Shown piece by piece: positions 47,074-55,895 of a stretch of 64,000 nt of DNA (its first letter is position 1; each line of letters opens with the position of its first letter). The translations under genes were made by a program, and so were the position numbers. Under the pieces are notes generated by a model. It had not been told where the DNA came from. It saw only the letters and a list, made by a program, of their open reading frames with translations, and searched no databases. Source of the DNA: Nisaea denitrificans DSM 18348 (lineage in GTDB: Bacteria > Pseudomonadota > Alphaproteobacteria > Thalassobaculales > Thalassobaculaceae); contig NZ_AUFM01000011.1 in assembly GCF_000426505.1 (NCBI RefSeq), positions 1,426,001-1,490,000 on the forward strand. Reading direction: 5' to 3'.

Positions 47074-48417
47074 CTAGCGTGAAGACAGTGCGCTCTCCAC
47101 CGCCACACCAAGCTTCTCGACGATTTCAGCGACATGGCTGTCATCAATGATGAACGGCGGGGCCAACAGAATATGATCGCCGACCCGGCCGTCGATGGTG
47201 CCGCCCATCGGGTAACACATCAGCCCGTTCGCCATGGCATTGGCTTTCACCTTTGCGTGGAGCTTCAGATCCGGGTCGAAGGATTGTTTACTCGCCCTGT
47301 CCTCGACCAGCTCTATGCCGATGAAAAGACCGCGGCCACGGATATCGCCGACATGGGGATGGTTGCCGAACCGTTCCTCAAGGGCCGCCTTCAGCTTCTC
47401 TCCCATGACGCGGACCTTATCCAGCAGACCGTCTTCCTCGATAACCTGCTGCACCGCGAGTGCCCCGGCGCAAGCGGCCGGATGGCCCATATAGGTGTGG
47501 CCATGCTGGAAGAAACCGCTGCCGTCGCGGATCGCCTCGAAGATCTTTTTCGAGACCAGCGTCGCCCCGATAGGCTGATACCCGGCGCCGAGGCCCTTTG
47601 CGATGGTCAGCAGATCCGGCGCAACGCCATCTTCCTCGCACGCGAAGAGATAGCCCGTGCGCCCCATGCCGCACATGACCTCATCGAAAATCAGCAGGAT
47701 ACCGTGAGTGTCGCAGATCTCGCGGATGCGCTTCAGATAGCCGGGAACGGGCGGCACGGCACCGAGAGTGGCGCCGACGACCGGCTCGCATACGAACGCC
47801 GCGACAGTCTCGGGACCATGCTCTTTGATGGCCGCTTCCAACTCGTCCGCAACGCGCTGACCGTAAGTCTCTTCGCTCTCGCCATCCTGCCGGCCCCGGT
47901 AGGCATAACAGGGCGAGACATGGGTGATGTCGATCAGCAGAGGGCGGAACTGCTCACGCCGCCATTCGTTGCCGCCAACCGCCAGCGCGCCCAGCGTATT
48001 GCCATGATAGCTCTGTTTGCGGGCGATAATCTTGTGCCGCTCCGGCTGGCCGATCTCCATGAAATACTGGCGCGCCATCTTCAATGCCGCCTCGACGGCT
48101 TCGGAGCCGCCGGAGACAAAATAAACCCTGTCTAGGTCGCCCGGCGCCCGCGCGATCAGGTGATCCGCCAGACGCTCCATCGGCTCGTTCGAGAAGAAAC
48201 CGCTATGGGCAAACGGAATTTCGTCCAGCTGCGCCTTGATCGCATCGATCACCCGCTTGTCGCTGTGACCGAGGCAGGACACCGCAGCCCCACCGCTGGC
48301 ATCGAGATAGCTCTTGCCGTCCGTATCCTTGATGTAAACACCCTCCCCGGTTGCCGCGACGGGATAGGAGGCGACTGCACTGCGATGAAAGACGTGGTTC
48401 ATGCCGGAGACTTTCAA
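47074..48417 (-). CDS. Class III PLP-dependent aminotransferase (omega-aminotransferase type)
   Basis: A 447-residue enzyme of the ornithine/GABA/adenosylmethionine aminotransferase class. Landmarks are LDASGGAAVSCLGH, FVSGGSEAVEAALKMARQY, SYHGNTLGALAVGG, the PLP-binding LIFDEVMCGMGRTG and the Schiff-base lysine in TIAKGLGAGYQP. It transfers an amino group from an omega-amine or beta-amino acid to pyruvate or a similar acceptor. It precedes the TRAP operon on the same strand by 380 bp, so the transporter may supply its substrate (inference). Confidence 0.9.
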   Translation of the reverse strand: MKVSGMNHVFHRSAVASYPVAATGEGVYIKDTDGKSYLDASGGAAVSCLGHSDKRVIDAIKAQLDEIPFAHSGFFSNEPMERLADHLIARAPGDLDRVYFVSGGSEAVEAALKMARQYFMEIGQPERHKIIARKQSYHGNTLGALAVGGNEWRREQFRPLLIDITHVSPCYAYRGRQDGESEETYGQRVADELEAAIKEHGPETVAAFVCEPVVGATLGAVPPVPGYLKRIREICDTHGILLIFDEVMCGMGRTGYLFACEEDGVAPDLLTIAKGLGAGYQPIGATLVSKKIFEAIRDGSGFFQHGHTYMGHPAACAGALAVQQVIEEDGLLDKVRVMGEKLKAALEERFGNHPHVGDIRGRGLFIGIELVEDRASKQSFDPDLKLHAKVKANAMANGLMCYPMGGTIDGRVGDHILLAPPFIIDDSHVAEIVEKLGVAVESALSSR

Positions 48418-48485
48418 TTGGGATGCTTCAGGATGAATAAACTCGACAGTGCTCCCCCACTCCGCATCCGGTCAAGCCATCCGGA

Positions 48486-49133
48486 TCAGAGCTCCGCAGC
48501 ACTCTTCAGTGTCCAGCCGACGATCTTCTTCATCACGCTCCCGAGCGCCAGATCGAAGGATTTGACGATGCTTTCCATCCGGTTGTCCGGCGCCTCCCGC
48601 AGGGATTCGAAGGAATGCGATGCGATAATGATCCGCTGCGGGATCTTCACCAGCTTGCAATTGATCCGGACCCTGATGTTCGGAACAGCCGCACCCCCGA
48701 GATACTCGGCCTGGAATTCCCGCAACTCGGTCTGCAGCTCGTAATCGCTGCGCAGACCGACGCCGCTGCGGCCGACTCCGATGATTTTTCCTGAATTCTC
48801 GAAGGACTCCACCAACAGCCGATAGACCATGGACGGCGCCGTATCGACCCATTTCGCCCGGGCGAAATAATCCATCGTCAACTCGCCGCGCATAACCGCG
48901 ATCTGGGAGGAATTGAGACCCGCCGGGGCCAGCGGCGGCTCGACACCCAACTGCCAGGACACTTTGGGAATATCGTCGGCGAACGTGCTTTTCGGCGATA
49001 GCCGATAGAGCTGCGATGGCGCCTGCGGTGTCGGTATCACCCCGCAGGCGGAAACAGCAGCAACCGGCAAGACCGTTCCGGCAAGGGCAAGCAGCCGCCG
49101 GCGGCTCAGGGAGGGGACGTTCTGCTCACTCAT
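48486..49133 (-). CDS. ABC-type transport auxiliary lipoprotein (PqiC/MlaD-associated)
   Basis: A 215-residue lipoprotein: signal sequence with lipobox VSACG near residue 31, then the auxiliary-component fold with LYRLSPKSTFADDIP, SQIAVMRGELTMDYFARAKWVDTAPSMVY and VGRSGVGLRSDYELQTEL. Such proteins sit at the outer membrane and work with MCE transporters. Its start shares a base with the mlaD stop (TAATG). Confidence 0.85.
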   Translation of the reverse strand: MSEQNVPSLSRRRLLALAGTVLPVAAVSACGVIPTPQAPSQLYRLSPKSTFADDIPKVSWQLGVEPPLAPAGLNSSQIAVMRGELTMDYFARAKWVDTAPSMVYRLLVESFENSGKIIGVGRSGVGLRSDYELQTELREFQAEYLGGAAVPNIRVRINCKLVKIPQRIIIASHSFESLREAPDNRMESIVKSFDLALGSVMKKIVGWTLKSAAEL

Positions 49134-50119
49134 TAGTCGGTCTCCACACCTTTGTTTCTGTTGCCGAAGAGGATCCGCGCCGGATCCGCCTCGACCTGCC
49201 GGACTAGCCGGTCAAGATCGTTCATCAACTGGCGTCCCTCGACTAGGAACTCCGTCAGCTCATATAACCCGGTTTCCGCGAAATCGTTGACCGCCTCGCG
49301 GTTCTCGGAAATCAGGGTGGCCGCTTCATCGGATGCCTTGCTGACATTCTGCAGCGTGTCGCGAAGATCGGCCGAGACAATCGCGATCTCCGCATCGACG
49401 GCTGAAACCGTGCCCCGCGTCGTTGCCATGGTCTGGGATATTTCCTCGCTCATCACCGAAATGTCGCCGCCGACCTGCGCCACGGTCTCGTCCAGCACCA
49501 GCATCGTCGTATGGGCGTTCTCGATGATTGCTTCGATCTCGGTGCTGCGGTTCGCGAGAATGGCGGAAACGCTCTCAAGATTCTTCAGCGTGTTCTGGAT
49601 CGACGTTCTGTTCTTTTCGTTCAGCAGCTGATTGGCACGATTTACCAGAACGACAAGCTGCGAGGCGATCTCGGGCGCGGCCTCAGCCACTTCCTGCAAG
49701 ACCGATGGCCGGGATTCCAGCACCGGCACCTCATCGCCCGGGCGTGCCGCCAGCAACGGAGCGTCTTTGGAGCCGCCAGCGAGCTGGATATAGCCGACGC
49801 CCGTCAGCCCCTGGCTCTCAAGAGTGGCATAGACGTCCCGCTTGATCGGCACCTTGCTGTCGATTTCGACCCGGACCCGGATGATCTCGATATTGTCCGG
49901 GTCGATGGTGATATCGGTCACCTGGCCAACCGGAATGCCCCGATAACGGGCCGGGCTGCCGACCGAAAGGCCGGTTACCTGCTCCTCGAAAGTGATTTCG
50001 TAGGTGGCGACATCCCGGTCCAGCTCGACCTTGCCGAGCCAGACGACGAACCCCATCCCGGCCGCGAACATGGCGAAGACGAACACTCCGACGACGACAT
50101 AGCTTGCGCGTGTTTCCAT
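49133..50119 (-). CDS. mlaD: MCE-domain lipid transport protein (MlaD family)
   Basis: A 328-residue protein with an N-terminal membrane anchor (VVVGVFVFAMFAAGMGFVVWLG), one MCE domain (about residues 38-115: VTGLSVGSPARYRGIPVGQVTDI) and a long helical C-terminal region, longer than E. coli MlaD (183 residues). It forms the periplasmic ring that shuttles phospholipids between membranes. It is the third gene of the permease-ATPase-MCE-lipoprotein operon. Confidence 0.9.
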   Translation of the reverse strand: METRASYVVVGVFVFAMFAAGMGFVVWLGKVELDRDVATYEITFEEQVTGLSVGSPARYRGIPVGQVTDITIDPDNIEIIRVRVEIDSKVPIKRDVYATLESQGLTGVGYIQLAGGSKDAPLLAARPGDEVPVLESRPSVLQEVAEAAPEIASQLVVLVNRANQLLNEKNRTSIQNTLKNLESVSAILANRSTEIEAIIENAHTTMLVLDETVAQVGGDISVMSEEISQTMATTRGTVSAVDAEIAIVSADLRDTLQNVSKASDEAATLISENREAVNDFAETGLYELTEFLVEGRQLMNDLDRLVRQVEADPARILFGNRNKGVETD

Positions 50120-50139
50120 GGCAGTTCCGTCTCCCTCCC

Positions 50140-50955
50140 CTAGCCCTTGAGGCCCGGGGCTTCGAATGCGGCCCGCGCTCGGGGCCCGTGAAAATATTCC
50201 TGTATCCAGGGGTGCGGATTGGCAACCAGCTCCGACATGGTCCCCACCGTCACCTGCTTGTCGAGCAGCACCGCGATCCGGTCGCAGATTGCCACCAGAC
50301 TGTCGAGATCGTGGGTGACCATGACCACAGTCAGGTTGAGGCTGCCTTGCAGATCCCGGATCAACATGTCGAAATTGGATGCGCCGATCGGATCGAGACC
50401 GGCCGTCGGCTCGTCCAGGAAGACCACCTGCGGATCGAGCGCAAGCGCCCGGGCGAGGCTCGCCCGCTTGCGCATGCCGCCGGAAAGCTGCGAGGGGAAC
50501 TTGTCCGCCGCGTTCGGCGGCAGGCCGACCATGTTGATCTTCAGCAGTGCCAACTCGCGCATAAACTGCTTCGGAATGCCGCCCCGTTCCCGCATCGGCG
50601 CCATGATGTTCTGCGCGACGGTAAGCGAGCTGAACAGGGCTCCGTCCTGGAACATCATGCCGAACCGGCCCTGCAGCTTGCGCGTCGGCATCTCGCCGCG
50701 CCCCGCCTCGATCTTCTCGCCGAGCAGTTCAATCTCGCCCGCCGACGGAATCTGCAAGCCGATGATGGTCCGGAGCAGGACAGACTTCCCGGAGCCGGAG
50801 CCGCCAACGACCCCCAGAACCTCGCCGCGCAGAACATCCAGATCGAGATTGTCATGCACAACCTGCGTGCCGAATGCGTTCCGGATGCCGCGCAACCGGA
50901 TGGCAGGAGGGCTCGCCGCGTCGCTTGTAAAGCTCTCTTCCGTCATCGCCGCCAT
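50140..50955 (-). CDS. mlaF: ABC transporter ATPase, lipid/MCE type (MlaF)
   Basis: A 271-residue nucleotide-binding subunit. Walker A is GGSGSGKS, the signature is LSGGMRKRASLARAL, Walker B is PQVVFLDEPTAGLDP and the switch histidine is in MVTHDLDSL. A second in-frame ATG at 50946 could be the start. It lies 3 bp after the permease stop and energises the lipid transporter. Confidence 0.92.
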   Translation of the reverse strand: MAAMTEESFTSDAASPPAIRLRGIRNAFGTQVVHDNLDLDVLRGEVLGVVGGSGSGKSVLLRTIIGLQIPSAGEIELLGEKIEAGRGEMPTRKLQGRFGMMFQDGALFSSLTVAQNIMAPMRERGGIPKQFMRELALLKINMVGLPPNAADKFPSQLSGGMRKRASLARALALDPQVVFLDEPTAGLDPIGASNFDMLIRDLQGSLNLTVVMVTHDLDSLVAICDRIAVLLDKQVTVGTMSELVANPHPWIQEYFHGPRARAAFEAPGLKG

Positions 50956-50958
50956 CGC

Positions 50959-52161
50959 TCAGATCCCGACTTCGGCAAAGAAGATCGCGAACAGCGCATC
51001 CAGGACGATCACGATGAAGATGGATTCAACCACGGCCTTGGTCGTGCGGAAGCCGACACTCTCGGCACTGCCGGAAACCTTCAGCCCCTGATGGCAGCCG
51101 ACGACCGCTATGACATAGGCAAAGACCGGCGCTTTCAGGATGCCGGTGCCGAAATCCCAGAAATCGACAGACCCCTTGAGCTGAATCAGAAACTGCTGGA
51201 TCGTCAGATCAAGTTTCATGACCGAGATCATCGCGCCCCCCGCCAGCCCGGCGATATCGCCGATGAAGACCAGGATTGGCAGCGCGATGAACAGCGCGAT
51301 CAGGCGCGGAAGGACCAGCACGTCCACCGGCGAGAGGCCGAGTGTTTCCAGCGCATCCACCTCCTGGTTCACCTTCATGGTGCCGATCTGGGCGGTAAAG
51401 GCGCTGCCGGACCGGCCCGCGACGATGATCGCCGTCAGCAGGACGCCGATCTCGCGCAGCACCGAAATGCCGACAAGGTTCACGGTCAGGATCGCGGCGC
51501 CGAACCGCTCAAGCTGCAGCGAGCCCATATAGGCCAGCACCACGCCAACCAGAAAGCAGAGCAGCGAGACGATACCGACGGCATTGAGACCGACATATTC
51601 AAGCTGGCTGACCAACGCGACGAAGCGGAGCTTCGTCCGGCCCGTCAGCAACCCCAGCAACGAGACGATGGTGAGACCGAAAAAGCCGAACAGATCACGC
51701 CCGACATGAGCCATGTCGAACATTGCCTTCCCGGCCCGGGCGGTGATCACGATCAGCGTGTTCGGCCGGTCTTCATCCGTCGGCACGTCCGGATCGGGAA
51801 TGAAGGCTTTCTCCAGCAGTGCTGAATACTCAGCCTGCAAACCGTCCAGCCGGACCTCGATACCGCGTCCGGAGAACGCCTCGGACGTGCGGCGCAGGAC
51901 CCAGGCGCCGGCACTGTCCAGCGCGGTGACCCCGCCAGCGTCGATCACCACCTGACGCGGGGACGCCTTCACTGCCTGCCGGAATTGCCGGTCGAGCCGT
52001 GCGACCGCTTCAATGGTCAGCGGTCCGGCAATGCCGACCCTGAGTTCACCACCCGTTTCCGTGATCGAAAGCAAGGTTTCGGCTGCAGCCGCCACGTCTT
52101 GTTCCCCCCAGTCCAAGGACACCGGCACTCGGCCGATCGGCGCAAAGATTATTCCAGGCAC
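50959..52161 (-). CDS. mlaE: MlaE-family ABC permease with N-terminal STAS domain
   Basis: About 400 residues. Residues ~25-120 form a STAS-like domain ([25 protein letters not shown]), equivalent to MlaB but fused to the permease. The MlaE permease follows, with [52 protein letters not shown] and [10 protein letters not shown]-like C-terminal sequence. The start is a GTG at 52161 or possibly 52122; neither has a good ribosome-binding site. It opens the four-gene lipid-transport operon. Confidence 0.9.
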   Translation of the reverse strand: MPGIIFAPIGRVPVSLDWGEQDVAAAAETLLSITETGGELRVGIAGPLTIEAVARLDRQFRQAVKASPRQVVIDAGGVTALDSAGAWVLRRTSEAFSGRGIEVRLDGLQAEYSALLEKAFIPDPDVPTDEDRPNTLIVITARAGKAMFDMAHVGRDLFGFFGLTIVSLLGLLTGRTKLRFVALVSQLEYVGLNAVGIVSLLCFLVGVVLAYMGSLQLERFGAAILTVNLVGISVLREIGVLLTAIIVAGRSGSAFTAQIGTMKVNQEVDALETLGLSPVDVLVLPRLIALFIALPILVFIGDIAGLAGGAMISVMKLDLTIQQFLIQLKGSVDFWDFGTGILKAPVFAYVIAVVGCHQGLKVSGSAESVGFRTTKAVVESIFIVIVLDALFAIFFAEVGI

Positions 52162-52264
52162 ACCCCATGCGCCTGAAAACGCGAAGATTTCACAAGATAC
52201 TGGAATTCATCGCAACTCTCACCTATCAAGGCCGCTGCTTAACAGATGGCGCTGGAAACCGAGC

Positions 52265-52780
52265 ATGGACCTCAAGAAACATATCCGCGAAGTGCCCGAT
52301 TTCCCGAAGCCGGGCATCCTGTTCTACGATATTTCGACCCTGCTTGCCCATCCGGCAGCCTGGAAGGAAACCGTGGACCAGCTGAAGACCATCGTCGACG
52401 GCTACAAGCCCGACGTGCTGGCCGGCATCGAGTCGCGCGGCTTCCTGGTCGCCGCCCCACTCGCTCTGGAACTCGGCCTCGGCTTCCACATGGTCCGCAA
52501 GAAGGGCAAGCTGCCGGGCAAGACCATTCCCTATACCTATGATCTGGAATATGGCAGCGACACGATCGAAGTGCAGGACGGCGCCATCGAGCCGGGCCAG
52601 CGCGTGGTCATCCTCGACGATCTGCTGGCCACGGGCGGTACGCTTGCCGCAGCCATAGAGCTTGTCCGCAAGGTCGGCGGCGAAGTCACCGGCGCCGCCA
52701 GCATCATGGAACTCACCTTCCTGAAGGGCCGCGACCGGCTCGACATCCCCTTCACCTCCCTGATCGCCTACGACGACTGA
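52265..52780 (+). CDS. apt: Adenine phosphoribosyltransferase
   Basis: A 171-residue purine-salvage enzyme converting adenine and PRPP to [20 protein letters not shown] and the PRPP loop [17 protein letters not shown] are intact, as is the C-terminal [11 protein letters not shown]-type end. It is divergent from mlaE. A second, degraded copy of its last ~99 bp lies 1.5 kb downstream (54231-54328), marking an insertion at its 3' end. Confidence 0.95.
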   Translation: MDLKKHIREVPDFPKPGILFYDISTLLAHPAAWKETVDQLKTIVDGYKPDVLAGIESRGFLVAAPLALELGLGFHMVRKKGKLPGKTIPYTYDLEYGSDTIEVQDGAIEPGQRVVILDDLLATGGTLAAAIELVRKVGGEVTGAASIMELTFLKGRDRLDIPFTSLIAYDD

Positions 52781-52904
52781 GGCGACACGGGACGCCATGT
52801 CCCGGCCTCCTGACTTCGGTCCGTCATCCTCGCTGTTCGCTGAAGACAGACAGAACCGCACCGCCTAATATTCCTGACGTCGAAACAGCGTCGGAGCCGG
52901 ATGA

Positions 52905-53456
52905 ATGGGGCGTTACCGGAAAACCGGCGACCGGGTCGGCCGCCTGACCTTGGCCGCCCCGGTGGCGGGGGAGGTGACCGGCCTCTCGGTGCACACGCTC
53001 GGCGGCACTGTCCAGCCCGGCGCGCCGCTGATGCGGATCGTGCCGGACGGCGACCGTCTGACGGTCGAGGCAACGGTGACGAACCGGGATATCGGCTTTA
53101 TCGAGATCGGCCAGCGGGCGGCGGTAAAAGTCGATGCCTTCAACTACATGCGCTACGGCAGCATCGAGGGGAAAGTCGTCAGCCTCAGCGCCGACGCCGT
53201 GGTGCCGCAGGACGCGAACAACGCCGCCGGCGCCCCGGGCGCGGCGACCGGCGGCCCGCAGGCGGCGCCGCAGATGCTCTCCTACACGGCGCGGATCGAG
53301 ATTGAACGGGAGCATCTGAATGTGGACGGAAGAGACGTGCGTCTGGTGCCGGGCATGTACGTGACGGCGGACCTGCTGACGGGGGAGAGGCGTGTGCTGG
53401 AATATGTGCTGCAGCCGGTGCTGCGCTATGCGAGCGAAGGGATGAGGGAACGATGA
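52905..53456 (+). pseudogene. Truncated HlyD-family membrane-fusion protein (C-terminal part)
   Basis: Only the C-terminal third of a type I secretion adaptor remains: RLTLAAPVAGEVTGLSVHTLGG (start of the second lipoyl half), then RDIGFIEIGQRAAVKVDAFNYMRYG (beta-barrel) and VPGMYVTADLLTGERRVLEYVLQPVLRY at the end. Complete adaptors are about 430-480 residues; this frame has ~183, lacks the membrane anchor and coiled coil, and has an in-frame TGA directly before the ATG. The partner ABC exporter is absent. It lies inside the apt-associated insert. Confidence 0.8.
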
Positions 53457-54112
53457 GGGATGTGAGGAAAAAAATAAGCTCATTTATAAAAATAAAAAAT
53501 CTTGCTTATCTTTCATTGTTAACATGCTTATTTGTTTCTAAAGTAGTTTTATCTGGAGAAAATAATAAAGAAAAAACTAACACTGAATATATTGATATAT
53601 GTGGAGATGTTTACTCGCATAATAGAAATATTTTCATAAAAACAAAACATGGATCTACAGAATTTTCAAAAAATATATTCATTGATTCAAAAAATATTGA
53701 TATGTCCAATTTTTTTCGTTCGAAAATTTTTTTGGTTACTATGTTTGAGGATTGTGATTATGAAATAATTGATAGAGCAGTTAAAATTATCGGAAAATAC
53801 AAGAAATTACAAGAATTTGATACTTCAGGTGGCGGGTTTTCAGGCTTTTCTAGGGTATTTAAAAAAAGAGAAGGAATAGTAACAAGTTATATTGTTCGAC
53901 CAAAATACAAAAATAGGTCATCTCTTAAGATAAATTTATTTGATGGGATGGATTATGCGTCAAGTTTTTCAGTTAGATTTCATATGAGTATCGGCATGAT
54001 GATCCTTATTCGCGGTAAAGGCGGTTTTCCATTTGATAGTGAGGAGAAGTTTAGCGAATTTATCGATTTTTATTCTAATTCAATTAGTGACGAATTCAAG
54101 AAGGTTGAGTGA
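53453..54112 (+). CDS. A+T-rich orphan gene, unknown function
   Basis: A 219-residue protein whose gene is far more A+T-rich than its surroundings (sampled lines are about a quarter G+C). The N-terminus has a Lys-rich start and a hydrophobic segment LAYLSLLTCLFVSKVVLSG (about residues 17-35), read as a signal peptide or anchor; a Cys follows at ICGD. The rest is Lys/Phe/Ser/Asn-rich with GGGFSGFSRVF and IGMMILIRGKGGFPF. Its ATG overlaps the HlyD stop by 4 bp. I recognise no family. Composition indicates recent horizontal acquisition. Confidence 0.6.
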   Translation: MRDVRKKISSFIKIKNLAYLSLLTCLFVSKVVLSGENNKEKTNTEYIDICGDVYSHNRNIFIKTKHGSTEFSKNIFIDSKNIDMSNFFRSKIFLVTMFEDCDYEIIDRAVKIIGKYKKLQEFDTSGGGFSGFSRVFKKREGIVTSYIVRPKYKNRSSLKINLFDGMDYASSFSVRFHMSIGMMILIRGKGGFPFDSEEKFSEFIDFYSNSISDEFKKVE

Positions 54113-54114
54113 AT

Positions 54115-54222
54115 ATGACTGATCAACAAACAATTCCTGTTTCATACAATTTTACTCCAGAAGAGTATTCATTGCAATTAAGGGGACACACAACTTTGCA
54201 ATTAAGGGGACACACAACTTAA
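54115..54222 (+). pseudogene. Broken small ORF running into the tandem repeat
   Basis: Two bases after the A+T-rich gene an ATG opens a 35-codon frame whose first ~19 residues (TDQQTIPVSYNFTPEEYS) look like a normal protein start; the rest is repeat-encoded (LQLRGHTT twice) and stops at TAA. It is best read as the 5' remnant of a second foreign gene cut off by the repeat. Confidence 0.35.
54172..54219. repeat. Tandem direct repeat, 2 x 24 bp
   Basis: Two identical 24-bp units lie head to tail (54172-54195, 54196-54219), each containing AATTAAGGGGACACACAACT. The second unit runs on to CTTAATT, so AATTAAG and CTTAATT form an inverted pair around GGGACACACAA. It sits exactly where A+T-rich sequence gives way to the apt-derived copy. 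Confidence 0.85.
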
Positions 54223-54230
54223 TTCGCAGG

Positions 54231-54328
54231 AAAGTCACCGGCGGCGCCGGCATCATGGAACTAACTTTCCTGAAGGGCCGCGACCGGCTCGACATCCCCT
54301 TACGTCGTTGATCGCCTACGACGACTGA
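54231..54328 (+). pseudogene. Displaced, degraded copy of the 3' end of apt
   Basis: This 98-bp stretch is about 90 percent identical to 52682-52780, the last 99 bp of apt including its stop codon. Differences are about six substitutions and a short scrambled patch with a 1-bp net deletion, which breaks the frame. It lies in the same orientation as apt. It is consistent with the old gene end left behind when an element integrated and supplied a replacement end. Confidence 0.85.
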
Positions 54329-54348
54329 GCGGATCATCTACCCCTCAT

Positions 54349-54434
54349 CGTCATCTCGCACTTGATTCGGGACCCAGGGACGGAGTGTGCAGCTTTATGA
54401 TCGCCCAGGTCCCGGCTCTTCGGCCGGTATGACG
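54349..54434 (+). repeat. Dispersed ~87-bp palindromic repeat, copy A
   Basis: Begins CGTCATCTCGCACTTGAT and ends CGGCCGGTATGACG, so the ends are complementary (CGTCAT ... ATGACG). It aligns along its full length with the reverse complement of 57332-57419. It lies 20 bp beyond the apt remnant. Confidence 0.75.
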
Positions 54435-54449
54435 ATATAGGTACGGGCC

Positions 54450-55361
54450 TCACTCCCCATTCACCGCCCGCACTTCCTCCATCAGCCAGTCGCGAAACGC
54501 GGCAATCTTTGGAATATCGGCACGATCCTTCGCGCTCAGCAGATAGAAGGCGAAGGTCAGCGGTGTACTCAGGCTCTGATCGAAGGGACGCACGAGACGG
54601 CCCGCCGCGATGTGATCCGCCACCAGTAACTCGCCCACCAAAGCCACACCGTGGCCATCGACCGCAGATTGAACGGCCATACTTTCCATACTGAAGCGCG
54701 GGCCCCGGGCCGGGTCAATATCGCGCAGGCCTGCCGCCAGCAACCACATACGCCAGCTCGCTTCGGCTTCGATCCAGTCAATATGCAGCAGTGTGTGGTG
54801 GCGCAGATCCTCGGGCTTGCGTAACGGGTGTTCCCCTTCCAGCAGTGCCGGACTGCAGACCGGCGTGTTGCGCTGACCGAACAAGCGGTCGACCCGAACC
54901 CCCTCATAGCCGCCGGGGCCATAGCGCACCGCCACATCCACGTCGTCGCGCGTCAGATCAACCAGACGATCGGTTCCGTTGATGCGAATTTCGATATCCG
55001 GATGCATGCTGCGGAACCGCTCTAGCCGGGGCAGCAGCCACATGCCGCCGAACGAAGGGCTGACGCTGATCGTCAGAACCCCGCTTTCGCAATGGCTGCG
55101 TATCTGATCCACCGCCTGGGCCAACTTGTCAAAGCCTTGCCCCAATGTTGGCAGGGCGACCTGCCCCGCCTCTGTGAGCCGAAGCGCCCGGGTCAGCCGC
55201 CGGAATAACGGCACCCCAAGCAGCTCCTCAAGCGATTTGACCTGATGACTGATTGCGGCCGGCGTGACGTTCAACTCGGCAGCCGCCTTCGTGAAGCTGA
55301 GGTGCCGCCCGGCCGCCTCGAAAGCCCTGAGCGCATTAAGTGGCGGCTGCGGTTTCCCCAT
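54450..55361 (-). CDS. LysR-family transcriptional regulator (GcvA-like)
   Basis: A 303-residue regulator: N-terminal winged helix-turn-helix (LRAFEAAGRHLSFTKAAAELNVTPAAISHQVKSLE) and a periplasmic-binding-type effector domain (from about residue 90, LTISVSPSFGGMWLLPRL). The layout matches the GcvA/TrpI subgroup. It is divergent from the DUF1127 gene across about 190 bp, the usual place for its operator, so it probably controls that gene. Confidence 0.9.
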   Translation of the reverse strand: MGKPQPPLNALRAFEAAGRHLSFTKAAAELNVTPAAISHQVKSLEELLGVPLFRRLTRALRLTEAGQVALPTLGQGFDKLAQAVDQIRSHCESGVLTISVSPSFGGMWLLPRLERFRSMHPDIEIRINGTDRLVDLTRDDVDVAVRYGPGGYEGVRVDRLFGQRNTPVCSPALLEGEHPLRKPEDLRHHTLLHIDWIEAEASWRMWLLAAGLRDIDPARGPRFSMESMAVQSAVDGHGVALVGELLVADHIAAGRLVRPFDQSLSTPLTFAFYLLSAKDRADIPKIAAFRDWLMEEVRAVNGE

Positions 55362-55554
55362 GGCTTACACCCAAATTTTTCTAATACATAAACCGAGATC
55401 TTCTCGTTTGTCGGCAGCGATAGTACTCAATATTTTCAATATAAGACAACAAACACCGCGCCTCTCCCGATTGGAAAGGTGGACAAAATCATCAAATAAA
55501 TCTCTTCCATAAAAAGTCAACGGCCGGTGAATCCGTAAGCCGTTGGAGGACATC

Positions 55555-55845
55555 ATGCACCTACGCCACCAGCACCCCGAACCCGCTTGCGACTTCCAGC
55601 AACCGCGCCTCGATCAGCTCGGGCACCCGATTTTGGGAAGCGTGTCACGACTCATCCGGGCCGCGGATACAGCGATACGCCGGGGCTTCAGCAAGATCGC
55701 CCGCGAGCGAATGCGGCGCGCCAGCATCCAGGAACTTCAAGGCATGAGCGACCGTCAGCTCTTGGATATCGGTGTAGAGCGCTCTGAAATCACCGCGACG
55801 GTCGAGAGAATACTCGAACAGAAAGCGCACCGGGGTGACGCTTGA
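55555..55845 (+). CDS. DUF1127 domain protein
   Basis: A 96-residue protein ending in a DUF1127 (YjiS-like) motif: ARERMRRASIQELQGMSDRQLLDIGVERSEI. Short Arg-rich DUF1127 proteins in alphaproteobacteria have been linked to RNA turnover and phosphate or carbon metabolism; this longer form is not characterised. The start at 55555 has GGAGGA four bases upstream. It is divergent from the LysR gene. Confidence 0.8.
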   Translation: MHLRHQHPEPACDFQQPRLDQLGHPILGSVSRLIRAADTAIRRGFSKIARERMRRASIQELQGMSDRQLLDIGVERSEITATVERILEQKAHRGDA

Positions 55846-55895
55846 GCTACAGGCTGTCGGCAAAGCGGCAAGCTCCGCCCCTCCTCAAGCCATCG

